Of a stretch of 64,000 nucleotides of DNA, positions 1 to 11,039 are shown in pieces (the stretch's first letter is position 1; each line of letters opens with the position of its first letter). The stretch is from Lactifluus volemus. Lineage: Eukaryota; Basidiomycota; Agaricomycetes; Russulales; Russulaceae. The position numbers and the translations under genes were made by a program. The stretch is from assembly GCA_022376515.1 (NCBI GenBank), contig WTXI01000064.1, forward strand, positions 62,001 through 126,000, in the 5' to 3' direction. The notes below the pieces were generated by a model that was given only the letters and a program-made list of their open reading frames with translations, ran no database searches and was not told the origin of the DNA.

Positions 1-970
1 ACCCGATGATGGTCCGAATTTCGTGCCTGCGCACCGCTCGGCGCAGATGAAGACATGGAAGAATACTGCCTCGTGGTAGTCGGAAATAAGACTGACCTCC
101 TTTCCGGTTCGGATCACACTACTTCTACTACGGAAGAGGATGCCTTGCGCCTCATCGACGACCTCGTTCCGCCCTCGGATACGCGATCCACCAGCAGTCC
201 AGGCAACGCCAGCGGACGAGAGATTGGTTACCCGCCCGTGTCGTCAATGGACCCGACGACGACGAAATGTGCGTACATACGAACGGAAATTTGAATCCGG
301 ATACATCTCAGTCAGAGGGCATCATCCTCTTGGATGAGACCAGCACCGCCCACGCCACCCCGGATGCCGACGGTGATCCCGAAGTCTACACGGGTACTTC
401 AGTTCCCACCATCATGATCCCACGATCGACCTCGCTTCGCATTACCACAAACGCATATCCAAATCTCCCAACTTATCTTCGTGGCTCACGGGGGCACGCT
501 CGGCTCGGCCCACACACGGGCTTCACCTCCTTCCACACTCCCACTTCCTCCTTTTCCGATGGGCGCCCACGCCAAACCATTCGAATCTGCGCTCTCCTCT
601 CCATGACTACATGCTCATAATAATAGATCTCGCATGACTCGGAGACGCTTGCTCTCTTCATCGACGATATCGATATTCACCACACCCACGATTACGCCAG
701 CGCGATACGTCCCGTCGCAAGCCCTAGCACGAGTCATGCCACCTCGTCCCCTGTGGGGACTCAAGTCATTCTTCACTTTGACTAAAACAGGCGCGGGTGT
801 CTTGGACGCGTTTGCCTACATCGCACAGCGTGTCGTCGTCACGCGTCGGGAATGGGAGGAAACGCGGGCATAGCCGCTGAATTGGATGAGGTAGAGCAGT
901 ACAGTCGGTCTTGATCAAACTATGTCTCAGATTACGCAAAAGAAGACATTCAGAAGTTCTTTCTGTTCTT
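1..970 (+). pseudogene. Rab7-like small GTPase relic R1, left end cut by window
   Basis: This is a decayed copy of a Ras-superfamily GTPase of Rab type. It enters the window in the segment between switch II and the G4 box. The G4 guanine-specificity motif is preserved as VVVGNKTDL near 75-100. After it comes a long Ser/Pro/Thr-rich stretch in broken frames. The G5 region survives as FFTLTKTGAGVLDAFAYIAQR near 772-830, where sister copies have TSAKTGAG. The frame is interrupted several times, so no complete protein is possible. GTPases of this type control vesicle fusion at late endosomes and vacuoles; the Rab7/Ypt7 assignment rests on motif order seen across the sister copies. The relic runs into the 3' flank of the F-box gene to its right. 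Confidence 0.75.
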
Positions 971-1727
971 CGTGGGGGCTAGCCGAAGGACATTGGGGCA
1001 GACATGTAATCGGTTATCTATGTCAATCCATTTTCCTAGGTTGGGAAGTCCCAAATCGTGATATTTACCGCAACGTCGCAGACTGTACGTCTGCGTTACA
1101 TATTGGCAACGCCATGACAATGAAATAGGGAGAAAAATGCGTTTTTGGTATTGGAAGGAACGATACAATATAAGTGGCACAGCATATATGGGGAGAGAGT
1201 CCGAGAGATGGAACGATAGAGAAAGTCCGGATCACTAACTTCGCGAGTGCAGCATGATAACTACCCGCCATCCTCAATACGAGGACCGCATCGTCGTCAT
1301 ACGTTTTGCAGAGTGTATGTCCTGACTTGAAAAGATACGTTTTGAATGCATATATGGGGAACAGACCAAGAAGGATGGGGGGTACCACAACACCAACGGG
1401 TAAGCTAACTGACGAGGTGCAAGTCAAGAACGAGACAGAAATAGGCTAACTTGGTGGGAGAAGAACGTCGAACCGCAAAGAAAAGTGATAAACGACACAG
1501 AGGCGTCAACGAATAAACGCAACGCAGGCTAGTGTGACATAGCACTGAGCCAGCGCATAAAGGGCGGTGTGGTCGAGATGACATTGTTAAAGGCAAGACG
1601 GGGCGGAGGGCGCGGGTTGATGACGTGGGAGGTCCGAATCGTAGTCAGAAACGAAAGATATTGGGACGAGGACAGATGGTGGAAGGAGGAGATTGAACGA
1701 GTGGAAAGAAGGAAATGCGAAACACTC
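971..1727. other. 3' flank of F-box gene A1
   Basis: No gene is seen here. The sequence is a diverged copy of the 3' flanks found downstream of the other group A F-box genes. Shared blocks include a stretch around a CGTTTTGAATGCATATATGG motif and a run of purine-rich sequence before the stop codon. It probably contains the 3' untranslated region of A1 and the junction with the Rab relic. Confidence 0.6.
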
Positions 1728-3310
1728 CTAGGACAGTGGCTGCGCCGACCTTACGGTGGCTTCACTCACGCGAGAGACAGCTATGGGGTGACCACTATGC
1801 TGGCGGGCTGCGACGAATGATTGTATACCTTCAAGTGCTGGCGCCGCAGTGTCAATGGGGGATAACCAGTTAGGTGTCACAATGACAAGGCTATGTAGCG
1901 AGGGGAATACATCGGTGGCCAATTCTCCCGTGAGTCCTCCTAACGCAGCTGCGATGGACCGCTCGAAGTAGGAATTTATTCGAAGACGTTGGACAGAGGG
2001 AAATGAGTGAAACAGGTGGAGCCATACAGTCGGATCTATCTCGGTTTCTGGTAGGCCGATCTCAAAGTCGCGATCGATGACGAGCGATTCCACGCTAGAG
2101 CGGAAGGACAGAATCTGGCTGCATATCTGTGCCATTGAAAACACTTGCCAATCTAAAGTGTCGCACATGATACGCCACGAGCAACTCGATCCAAATGAAG
2201 GATGCCACATATCGGATGGAAAGAAAAAAGCCTCGGAATCGGAATCGGAATTGGACGTATTAAATGTCAAGGATAAACTGGACGTCCTGAAAGAGTCCAG
2301 GTGACCAAAGAACCGAATAGTTTGGGGGATATCAAACACAAGTTGATTGAACAAGTCTATCTTGAGGCGATCGAACCGGAGAAGAGGTGCGTCGAGTCGG
2401 GCTGCGAGAACTTCCAGGTACTCGCTGATACCTCGAAAATCCAACTCAGTGAGAGCGAGGAGAACAGACCGGGTCTGTGGGGGGAGAGATCGGTTTCTTC
2501 GTTTGGGGTGAGGGGTCGGAGATTCAAATCTGATCATGAGAGATTCGAGCTTCGGCAACACGGAGAGGCATGTGGCCATTCTCTCGGGTGGGATGTACCC
2601 AGAATTAGGTATATTGTCAAGACGAAGGGATGTGAGGTCTCTGGTGGTCAAGAGGAATTGTGGCAATGATGGAAATGAGATGTTCCGCAAGAGAGAGAGA
2701 TGTTGTAAACGCGAGGCGGATCCATTCAAGAATGTGTTCGGAAGGGCTAACATATCAGGAAATGACACCAGGCAAAGATATGTCAATTCCGGAAATGGCT
2801 CCTGCATCACCGTCACAAATCGTTCCCATAAATCATCCCGGATTTGTGGATTTTCGATAAGAATTTTCTGTACGCGATCATGATGCTCCAATGCGTCAAT
2901 CAGGTTCCCGAATCCGTCCTCACTCGACCATTCCGAGTAAGTCACGATTTCGAGAGGAAATTTTGGCCAAATATCCAACAGTTTCCTCACTGGCGATTTT
3001 GATTTGCAAACAAGTCGCAATTTGAGACGGAGTGGTGATCCAAAAATGGTGAATCGCCATCTTCGGCATACATGCACCAGCTTGAGCCACCAATCGTACT
3101 GCCATTGCCATTTATGATCATTGGAAAATTTATAAAATATTTCCAGCAGGACGTCATCCGGGATCGATCCGATGGACACTCGGCTGCGGCGTTGGAGGCC
3201 TGCGCGATACAACTCAGCAATCGTTGCAGTGATCCTAGACGAGCCCTACCTGGTCCTGATTGAATAAACGATTCTCTATTGGAGCCTATGGAGCTGTCAT
3301 CCATCGGCAT
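1728..3310 (-). CDS. F-box protein A1
   Basis: Predicted F-box protein of about 510 residues, a likely substrate receptor of SCF ubiquitin ligases. Exon 1 is 3310-3250, the intron is 3249-3200 (50 bases, GTAGGG donor, CGCAG acceptor) and exon 2 is 3199-1728; the frame closes exactly across this splice. The ATG in MPMDDSSIGSN was chosen because the same N-terminus recurs in sister genes; the long exon-2 frame alone begins at a TTG. The F-box core SIGSIPDDVLLEIF lies at about residues 29-42 and LVHVCRRWR at 61-69. VRKLLDIWP follows near 90, then irregular leucine-rich segments. The ancestral stop used by sisters is lost, so the C-terminus runs about ten residues further. The target is unknown. 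Confidence 0.85.
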
Positions 3311-3326
3311 CAAATAGGTCCCAGGG

Positions 3327-5636
3327 AATGACACCCAGTGAGAAGTGGATAGAATTAAATACGATCCGATCGAATAAAATTGAATGACATGAATACGATT
3401 GATGTGAATTGATATAAAATGATAACAATAATATTAATTCGATTTCGTTGATAAAATTTGAATAGCGCTCGATCACATTCAATCTCTCTATGAATTTTAT
3501 TGAATACAAATGATTGAGTCACAAGATTTATTTCTCGATCGAAAGCAACTGATTAGAATTGAATGAACTGAATCGCGCACTGTTTATCCAGTTCATTGAA
3601 CCTGCATCGAGTACTTACTGACCCAGGCACTGTCCTATTTGTGGTTGTTTGTCGTGCTACATCTATCGACTTCGTGTTGCGCGCTGATTCTGACGCATAC
3701 ATTTCTTCCCTCTTCCTCTCCTTCTCAATGTGTTCCCCTATTCTTTCCTCTGCTGCTCGTGAGGCCTGTATACTCTCCACAAGTTTTCGTGAGTGTCTCC
3801 CTTCCTACCTTCCTCAGACCAGCATCATTTGGATCTTTTTTGGGGGGCTGCATCTTCGATCGAGCTTATAGCCGTGCTTTTCTCCCGTTGCATCCCCGGG
3901 CCAACGTGCTTCCTCTCCCCTCCTGCTCTGCCAGCGTGCCTCTCCTACTTACCGCCGCCACCACGACATCACTCACTGCCACCACTGTTGTCACCTGCCT
4001 CCTTTCCGGCCCTCCCGTGCTGCTGCCGTCACGAAGAGATCACTAGAGCGAGCGACCTCCTCTTGACCTTGGCATCTCCATGCCCCTCCCTTCCCCTGGA
4101 TGTCTCAGGTTCACCCAACGCCAAAACACTGCTGCGCTTGTGGTCAAGATCAACAAACAGAAATTGATCATGGAGCAAGTCGAGACATTTTCTTGTGTCT
4201 TTTTGGTGCAGAGCTCCCAGAGGCCGTCGTATTTTCGTATAACCTCGTACACACCGATGGGAGAACCTAATCACCCCTCGCCCTTATCAACTGGGCTCCA
4301 GCTTGTGAGACTAGCCTCCTCACTCTACATGCAAGTGCTTTACTGACTTTCAGAGCATGGTACTACACCAAGCTTCGTCGTTTGACCAATCGTGACTGCA
4401 CTCACTGATCCGATTTTAGGTCGACATTGCCAAGATCTAGGAAGTGCGCGATGGCGCAGAGGGCCTGACAAAAAGTGTGCTCGAAGCTAAGTCGTTGTCC
4501 TGAATCAATGTCTGCGCAAGAACATTACGACTGATATCGGGGCACCCTAATACAGCGAGAACTTGAATTTTGTAGGTTACACAGAAATGCAGGGTCCCCA
4601 TCATAGCCATTTGTTTAATGTTTAGCACTTGAGCTCGTCTACCGATTCCCAGTGCGTATGACCAGCATCACACAGCTCCGATGGTCCTCACTCGACATTC
4701 CTAGACAGAAACCAATGTGCAGGGCTAGAGCACAACCACTGCTTGGTGTGCGATCCACATGAACAAAGTAGATCGGGTAGCCAAACTGGAATGGCCACGT
4801 GGTGGTGGTCTGGGTCGCCGCCGCGGTCACGTTGTCATTGGCAAGGTCAGCCCTTTGTTTCAAGGGATCCCATAGTTGACATGTTTCTTACACTCCGACT
4901 CTTTGTTGATCATTAGAGCCATGTTTCCGAGGCTGATTCGGTCCACTGGGGTGATGCCTGTGCGTTCAGTCTTTTCCTATTGTTTTTCTCGCCCTACCCT
5001 TTATGAACTCGAGAGCATTTAACAGCTTCCAATACAGGTAGATCACCAAACCCTCAAACCCACAAACGATGACGACGATGACGACCCTGACCTCACCATC
5101 GCTACTGCCGCCACCGCTGCCCTGTGGAGAGTCCCACGATGTCCCTGCCCTACATCTACCCCCCTCTTGCACTTCAGCAATCCAAGCGCATGCCATCGTG
5201 AGCTCGAGGCCGAGGAGCTCCAATGCCCACGCCCAGAACGGATGACAGGGACAAAGATGATGATGTGGAGGTGGTGGATCATTGACCGCAGTAGTCGGCT
5301 TTGCAGACACGGTGAGCACCAAGATGACTTGGATTGTTTGACGCGTGGCCACCTGGGGCAACGTGATTAGCATCGAGGGTAGAATAAAATTGAATAGAGC
5401 TGTAACCGTAAATAGACAATAAATGGGATTAATTCAATTATACCTGATTCAATTCTGATCAAGTGAATTCGGTCCGATCTGATCTGGTATTCAATTCGAT
5501 TCAGAATAATTATAATGCCTTCAATTTTCCATTGAATTAAAATGGCTATTGTTCGGATTTTTGAATTAGATTGAATGGTTCAATTTTTTGCAGTTTACTC
5601 CGGATTACTACATTCCACTTCTCACTGGGAATGACA
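3327..5636. mobile_element. DNA transposon with no recognised transposase, including 7-base target duplication
   Basis: A 2.3-kb insertion (3334-5629) sits in the 5' flank of F-box A1. It interrupts a sequence that is continuous in the flanks of A3 and A4 (for example near 18290). Its ends are inverted repeats, CCCAGTGAGAAGTGG at the left and the reverse complement at the right. AATGACA is repeated directly on both sides (3327-3333 and 5630-5636). The outer 200-300 bases at each end are AT-rich and full of variants of AATTGAAT in both orientations, typical of subterminal transposase-binding repeats. The centre (about 3600-5370) is GC-richer, with no recognised transposase or long reading frame. 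A hAT-like origin is possible but not shown. Confidence 0.75.
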
Positions 5637-6485
5637 GTCGGCGATACTATTGTCTGGTCGGGAGAATGGAGTCAGTCGCAGGATTCGAGCCTGGCAGATC
5701 TATGGGTACCTACTACTTTGAAACAATGACTCGGAGGGATTTAGGCGAGCTCAGTAGGATCTGTTGACAAAAATGTCAGCAGAGTAGTAGATGGTGGCTC
5801 GAGAGGTGGGTGTATCGCGAGAGAGCCGTTGATCTGGTAACCTGTCGTACACGCGGCTGGCTGTGTCAAATGGCTGTGATTGGTTGGGTCACGCGGGGCA
5901 TTGTGGGCCGCTCTGACACGTCAACCGCAGGGATTCGAAGAAGACCAGTCTGTACACTACGAACCTTCATCTGGAGAGTTCTTCCCGATTAATACAAAGC
6001 AAGACGATACTGTATTAGTGGCCCGTGTGCGCCAAGTATCCGATCTGCCGTGGAAAGAAGGTTCTCTCCTTCTCCTGCGCGGTACAGGGTGGGGGGCGGA
6101 ATGTTGAGGGGGAGTTTCGGTCGCGTAATCGATAGTGTATCTGAGTCTCTGTGGAATGCTCGGTTCATGCATGGCGCGCACCACAGTGACCACACGCGAT
6201 GAAAAATCGCGAGTCGGTATCGGGTCTCGCGGCGAGGGGTGGATAGTCTTTTTTTTTTTTTTGTATTGGTGTTTAACGTCCCCGCATGAAGGCGACAAGA
6301 CGTGGACTACGTAAGACAAGTAAACTACTCTGTGCGTAAAGGGCATAGAACAAGAACGGCCCTGGCTCACCCACTCAAATGGCAACTAGCGTATATCCCA
6401 GCGCGGCGGAGCGACCAGTAACGCCTGCTCCCGCCCTAAACCCACAAAATGAGCAGGCAACTATCCTAGAGGAGGGGTGGATAGT
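5637..6485. repeat. Duplicated non-coding segment X, copy 1
   Basis: This segment begins at the GTCGGCGATACTATTGTCTG block and ends near the first segment Y copy. Related copies lie at 18295-19030 and 28735-29415, each upstream of a group A F-box gene. It contains a T-run near 6249. I see no coding region with consistent frame conservation among copies. It is probably the distal 5' flank of group A genes. Confidence 0.6.
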
Positions 6486-6780
6486 CGGGTGGAAAGAAGC
6501 TCAGCCATGGCTTGTGCGTACTATGTATGTACAACACACGCAAATTTATACGGACACAAGCTATAGACTCAGGTTGTATAACATACTTGAGCTTCCCAAC
6601 ATCTTGAAGTATGTTCCCCTTTCACCTGATCTTTTCAAGGTGTTGTGCGACGATACATCGAGCCTGAAGTGGCTTCCTCCAGTCATGGGAATGAAGAAGG
6701 GTGGTGAAAGGTGCTGGCATGTCCTCTACATCACACTGGACCAAAATTACGCGAACGGGTCGCTCGCCATCGGGGATACT
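6486..6780. repeat. Duplicated segment Y, copy 1
   Basis: This is a copy of a segment also present at about 19035-19475, 20715-21085, 29415-29870 and partly at 30940-31085. Shared blocks include AGCTTCCCAACATCTTGAAG and GGGCCAAAATTACGC-like sequence. A long open frame covers this copy (6379-6939), but it is not open in the other copies and matches nothing I recognise, so it is not called as a gene. Confidence 0.55.
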
Positions 6781-6782
6781 GT

Positions 6783-6940
6783 ACCCCTGCCACGTCTCCA
6801 CAAACGCAGCCAACTCCGCGCCCTCCACGACGCAATGATCCGCCACGAGATGATACCCAACTTGAGCCTTCGCTCTCCTTTCCCATCGCCCCGGTCGACG
6901 TCCCACACCCAGCGCGCGCGTTGTATCCTCGCACGCTAGC
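6783..6940 (-). pseudogene. BCKDH E2 C-terminal fragment E2-1
   Basis: This short minus-strand fragment comes from the end of the acyltransferase domain of the branched-chain alpha-keto acid dehydrogenase E2. The tail VVEGAELAAFVETWQGY is readable. The catalytic motif is damaged: sister copies have SADHRVVEG, this one reads VADHCVVEG. It abuts the splice acceptor of the Rab relic on the opposite strand at about 6940-6968. The same chimeric join recurs at about 19650 and 30060. Confidence 0.7.
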
Positions 6941-6968
6941 TGTGCTCCACTCACCTGTACTACTACAG

Positions 6969-8060
6969 GATACCGCAGGTCAAGAACGCTTCCCCTCACT
7001 CTCCACTACATTTTTTTTCGTGGTACAAATGCCGCCCTTCTCATGTTCGACGTCAATCAGCCTGCGACACTGCATGCCCTCAACCGATGGTGGTCTGAAT
7101 TTCGTACCTGCGCACCACTCGCAGATGAAGAATTCTGCCTCGTGGTAGTCATAAATAAGACCGAACTCATTTCAGATTCGGATAACGCTACTACTACTAT
7201 GGAAGAGGATGCCTTGCGCCTCATCGACGAGCTCGTTCTGTCCTCGGATATGCGATCCACCAGCCGCGCCAGTGGACGTGAGAGAACGGTTACCCTCCCA
7301 CGTCGTCAGTGGATCTGACGACGAGGAATATACATCTCAGTCAGAGGGTATCATTCTCTTGGACGAGACAAGCTCCCGCAGCGGTGCTTCTCCCGTACGC
7401 CGCCGACGGTGATCCCTTAGTTCCCACAATCATGATCCCACCCCTTACATCCTCGATCGACCTCGCTTCGCATCATCACAAACGTAAATCCATATCCCAG
7501 TCGAGCAAGCTCCCAACTTCAGCTTCGTGATGCGCACGGCGGCATGCTCGGCTCGACTCACACACGGGCTTCACCTCCTTCCAACCCCCCGCATCCTCCT
7601 TGTCCGATGGCACACGCCGAGCCATTCGAATCTGCGCTCTCCTCCCCACTCTCGCGTTCTCGCTCCCCTTCGTCCTCCTCTCCGTTGTTACACGTTTATA
7701 AAAGACCCCGCACGACTCGGAGGCGGTCGGTCTCGTCATTGACGATATCGGTATCTACCCTACCCATGATCACGGGCTGCGCGATACGCTACGGCGCAAG
7801 CCCTAGCACGAGCCATGCCACCTTGTCCCACCGCGAGGACTGAAGTTATTTTTCACTTCGGCTAAGACAGGCGCGGGCGTCTCGGACGTGTTTGCCTAGT
7901 ACATCGCACAGCGTGTCGTCACACCCTGGGAATGGGAGGAAACGCGGGCAGAGCTGCCGAATGGGGTGAGGAAGGGCAGTACAGTTGGTCTTGATCAAGC
8001 TATGATCGGGCAAAAGAGGACATCTGGAAGTACTTGCTGTTTCTTCGTGAGAGCTGCGTG
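6969..8060 (+). pseudogene. Rab7-like small GTPase relic R2
   Basis: The relic starts directly after a TACTACTACAG acceptor-like sequence with GATACCGCAGGTCAAGAACG, encoding the switch II motif DTAGQERF. MFDVNQPATLHALNRWW follows in another frame (near 7040-7095), then the G4 region as VVVINKTEL near 7142-7170, where the aspartate is replaced by glutamate. A Ser/Pro-rich stretch and a damaged G5 region (near 7850-7900) follow. P-loop and switch I exons are missing; the upstream neighbour is the antisense E2 fragment. Frameshifts and stops rule out a functional GTPase. Confidence 0.78.
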
Positions 8061-8094
8061 CAATCTTATCTATGTCAGCCCTTTTTCCTAGGTT

Positions 8095-8290
8095 GGAACG
8101 TTGTTGCCGCTTCTTCGTCGACCTCAATGATGCACAGACCATCGCCAACTTTTAACCTGTCCTTCTTTCACGAAGACTTCCTTGAATCTCGAAGTGCCTT
8201 CATACGGACTGGTGAGCTTTATCTCTACAGAGTGGGTCAGACATGCCAGTCGTGGATCGAGTAGATACGTTCCTGTCGATGAAGCGGACG
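8095..8290 (-). pseudogene. BCKDH E2 lipoyl-domain fragment
   Basis: A minus-strand piece of an E2 lipoyl domain lies between Rab relic R2 and the 3' flank of F-box A2. Readable blocks in shifted frames are SDPLC, ITSPYEGT, VKEGQ and VGDGLCIIEVDEEA. They correspond to the same part of the lipoyl domain seen at 32730-32930. No other group A 3' flank carries it, so it marks a separate rearrangement. Confidence 0.65.
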
Positions 8291-9021
8291 TGTTTCAAAG
8301 GCACTGGAAAGACCATTTGATAACTTCGCACTCGGCTATGCCCAAAGATTAAGTACAAACACGAGGAAATCGTGTGCTCGTCCAAACGGACGCGTTTTTG
8401 GTCTTGGAAGCAACGATAGTACGATATGGGCGGTACAGCCGATAGCATACAAAAGGAGGGACGGAACAACAGAGAAAGTTGGGAACACTACTTCGCACGT
8501 TCGGCATGATAGCTACCCGCCATCCTCAATACGAGGACCGTGTCTTCGTCATACGTTTTGCAGAATCTATGTCCTGACTTGAAAAGATACATTTTGAATG
8601 CATATATGGGGTATAGACCAAGAAGGATGGGGGATACCACAACACAAACAGGTAAGCTAACTGACGAGGTGCAAGTCAGGAACGAAGCTGAAATAGACTA
8701 ACAAGGACATCGAACGGCAAGGAAAGGTAGCGGTGAGGAAAGGAGAACAGGTGGCAACCTAATATAAAACGTGATTCGAGGCGTGATATGTCGACGGAGA
8801 CAAGAGGAGACAAAGAGATAAGGGGTGGTGTGGCCGAGGTGGCATTGCGGAGTGCAAGATGGAACGGAGGGCACGCGTTGATGACACACTGGCGGTCAGG
8901 AATCGCATTCAGGCACAAAAGATAACTGGACGAGGGCGTAGAAGGGAGGAAAGGGAACGAGTGGAAAGAAGCAAATGAGAATGGCTCCAAGGGCAGTGGT
9001 CGCACTGACCTTACGGTGTCC
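8291..9021. other. 3' flank of F-box gene A2
   Basis: No gene is seen. The sequence is homologous to the 3' flanks of the other group A genes, including the block around GCATATATGGGG near 8600 and a purine-rich run near 8930-8980. It probably holds the A2 3' untranslated region. Confidence 0.6.
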
Positions 9022-10553
9022 TCACTTGCGGCGAGAGACAGCCACGGTGTGACCACTATGCTGGCGGGCTGTGACGAATGATTGTATGTCTTGTGGCACA
9101 GATTCGTCTGACATATCCCCAACAATAGAAAGGCTGTGTAGCGAGGGGAATACTTCGGCGGCTGATTCTCCTGTGAGCCCTTGTAACGCAGCGGCGATGG
9201 ACAACTCTAGCTTGACGGGTATTTGAAGACTCTGGACAAGGGGAAATGAGTGAAAGAGTTGGAGCCATATCGTGGGATCTATCTCGATTCCTGGCAGGAC
9301 TTTGCAGTCGCTCTCGATGACAAGTGATTCCACGCTAGAGTGGAAGGACAGGATCTGGCTGCATATCTGTGCCAGTGAAAGGACTTGCCCGCCTAAAGTG
9401 TTGCACATGATATGCCACGAGCAATTCTCTTTGATCGCTGTCAATGGATCAGGGGCCATATCAGATGGAAAGAAGACAGCTTCGGATAACCTGGAAGTCG
9501 TATTAAACCTGAAGGTTAGACTGGATGTCCTGAATGAGTCTAGGTGGCCAAAGAACCGAATAGTTTGGGGGATATCAAACACAAGTTGATTGAAGAACTC
9601 TATCTTGAAGCGATCGAATCGGAGTAGAGGTGCATCGATTAGGGCTGCGAGAACTTCCAGGTACTCGCTGATACCTCGAAAATACAACAGAGTGAGAGCG
9701 GGGAGAACAGACCGGGTCTCTGGGGGTAGAGGTCGGTTTCTTCGTTTAGGGTCAGGCGGAGGATATTCGAAATGGATGGCGAGGGATTCGAGCCTCGGCA
9801 ACACAGAAAGGGATGTGGCCATTCTCTCGGGTGGGATGTCCCCAGAATTACGTATATCGTAAAGAAGAAGAGATGTGAGGTCTCTTGTAGACAAGAGGAA
9901 TCGTGGAAGCGACGGAAATGAGATCCCCCAGAGGTCGAGATGTTGTAAACGCGAGGCGGATCCATTCAAGAATGTGTTCGGAAGGGGTAACACACCAGAA
10001 AATGACGAAAGGTCAAGAGATGTCAATTCCGGAAATGGCTCCTGCATCACCGTCACAAGTCGTTCCCGTAAATCAACCCGGAATTGTGGATTGAAGATCG
10101 TAATTTTCTGTACGCGATCACGATGCTTCAATGCGGCAATGAGGTTCTCGAATTCGTCCTCGTTCGACCATTCCTGGAAATTATTGACTACGAGAGGAAG
10201 TGTTGGCCAAATATCGAGCAGTTTCCTCACTGGCGTTTTTGGTGTGCAAAAAAGTTGCAATTCGAGATGTTTGGGTGATGCAAAAATGAGGAATCGCCAT
10301 CTTCGGCATACATGCACCAGCTTGGGCCAATTTGAATGCCATCTATCATCCGGCTCGGAGACTCGAACTTGATCGAATATTGCTAGCAGGACGTCATCTG
10401 GGAGCGATTCGATGGACACTCGTTCGAACACTAGACCTGGATGGTACGACTCAACAATCATTGATGTGACCCTAGACGAGTCCTACCTGGTCCATCCATA
10501 AATGATTCCTGTAAAACTTTATTTGAGCCTATAGAACTACCATCCGTCGGCAT
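9022..10553 (-). CDS. F-box protein A2
   Basis: Predicted F-box protein of about 493 residues. Exon 1 is 10553-10487, the intron 10486-10437 (50 bases, GTAGGA donor, CCAG acceptor) and exon 2 10436-9022. The joined protein starts MPTDGSSIGSNKVLQESF and enters the F-box as VSIESLPDDVLLAIFDQ, followed by WPKLVHVCRRWRFLIF and VRKLLDIWP. The remainder is irregular leucine-rich repeat-like sequence, the presumed substrate-binding part. It ends SRRK, as A5 does, which with its VRVS segment after the F-box places A2 closest to A5. It faces B1 head-to-head, with an E2 relic between them. The frame is intact. The target is unknown. Confidence 0.86.
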
Positions 10554-11039
10554 CAAAAAGGTATGAGGGAATGACGAGCGTGCGAGAATGGGGCGCATTG
10601 AGCGGCTGCGCCTAAATTCGGACAAATAAGGGAATATTAGTAAGCAGGCCATCTGCATCAACCTCTGGAAAGATGTTACAGAGAAAGCAAAACAAAACGA
10701 AGTAGAAAAAAAAAGGTGGCAAAGCTTGAGAGTAAAGATAAAGGAAACCAAAAATCCCCCCCCCAAAAAAAAAGTCAAAAGAAAAAACACATAGCAATGA
10801 TGCTCGCAAAGTGGGTTCACGCCCGTGGCAAAATATTAAAGATGAATAATTTTATATAACAAGGGATTCTAAGTACTTACCATTTTTGTCATAGAGCTGC
10901 TCGGTAGGATCCATTGACAATACAGTACAACTCTAACCTTTAATCCATAGTTCCAAAATCTTAATTTTATTGACTGCAGGTTATCACCGCGGCAGTGGTA
11001 ACGACAGTCGCGAATCACAATGGAACATCTTTATGTTTT
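10554..11039. other. 5' flank of A2 with a 0.25-kb insertion
   Basis: The outer parts match the 5' flanks of A5 and A6. A block at about 10617-10861 is absent from those flanks. It interrupts what is continuous elsewhere as CGCCTAATTGGATAC...TAAGTACTTACC. The inserted block is A-rich, with C and A homopolymers near 10757-10774. I saw no clear terminal repeats or target duplication, and no gene. Confidence 0.55.

Noticed and set aside
2077..2883. Open frames on the strand opposite F-box A1, and similar ones opposite A2, A3, A4, A5 and A6
   Set aside because: They mirror the conserved coding exon and shift with it. They have no recognisable domain and are a by-product of F-box codon use.
6379..6939. 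186-residue open frame over segment Y and the E2 fragment
   Set aside because: It is not open in the other copies of segment Y and overlaps an antisense E2 fragment, so it is a chance frame.
7043..7318. 91-residue frame with FDVNQPATLHALNRWW and NKTEL as a functional mini-GTPase
   Set aside because: It lacks P-loop, switch I and G5, and the G4 aspartate is replaced; it cannot bind nucleotide.
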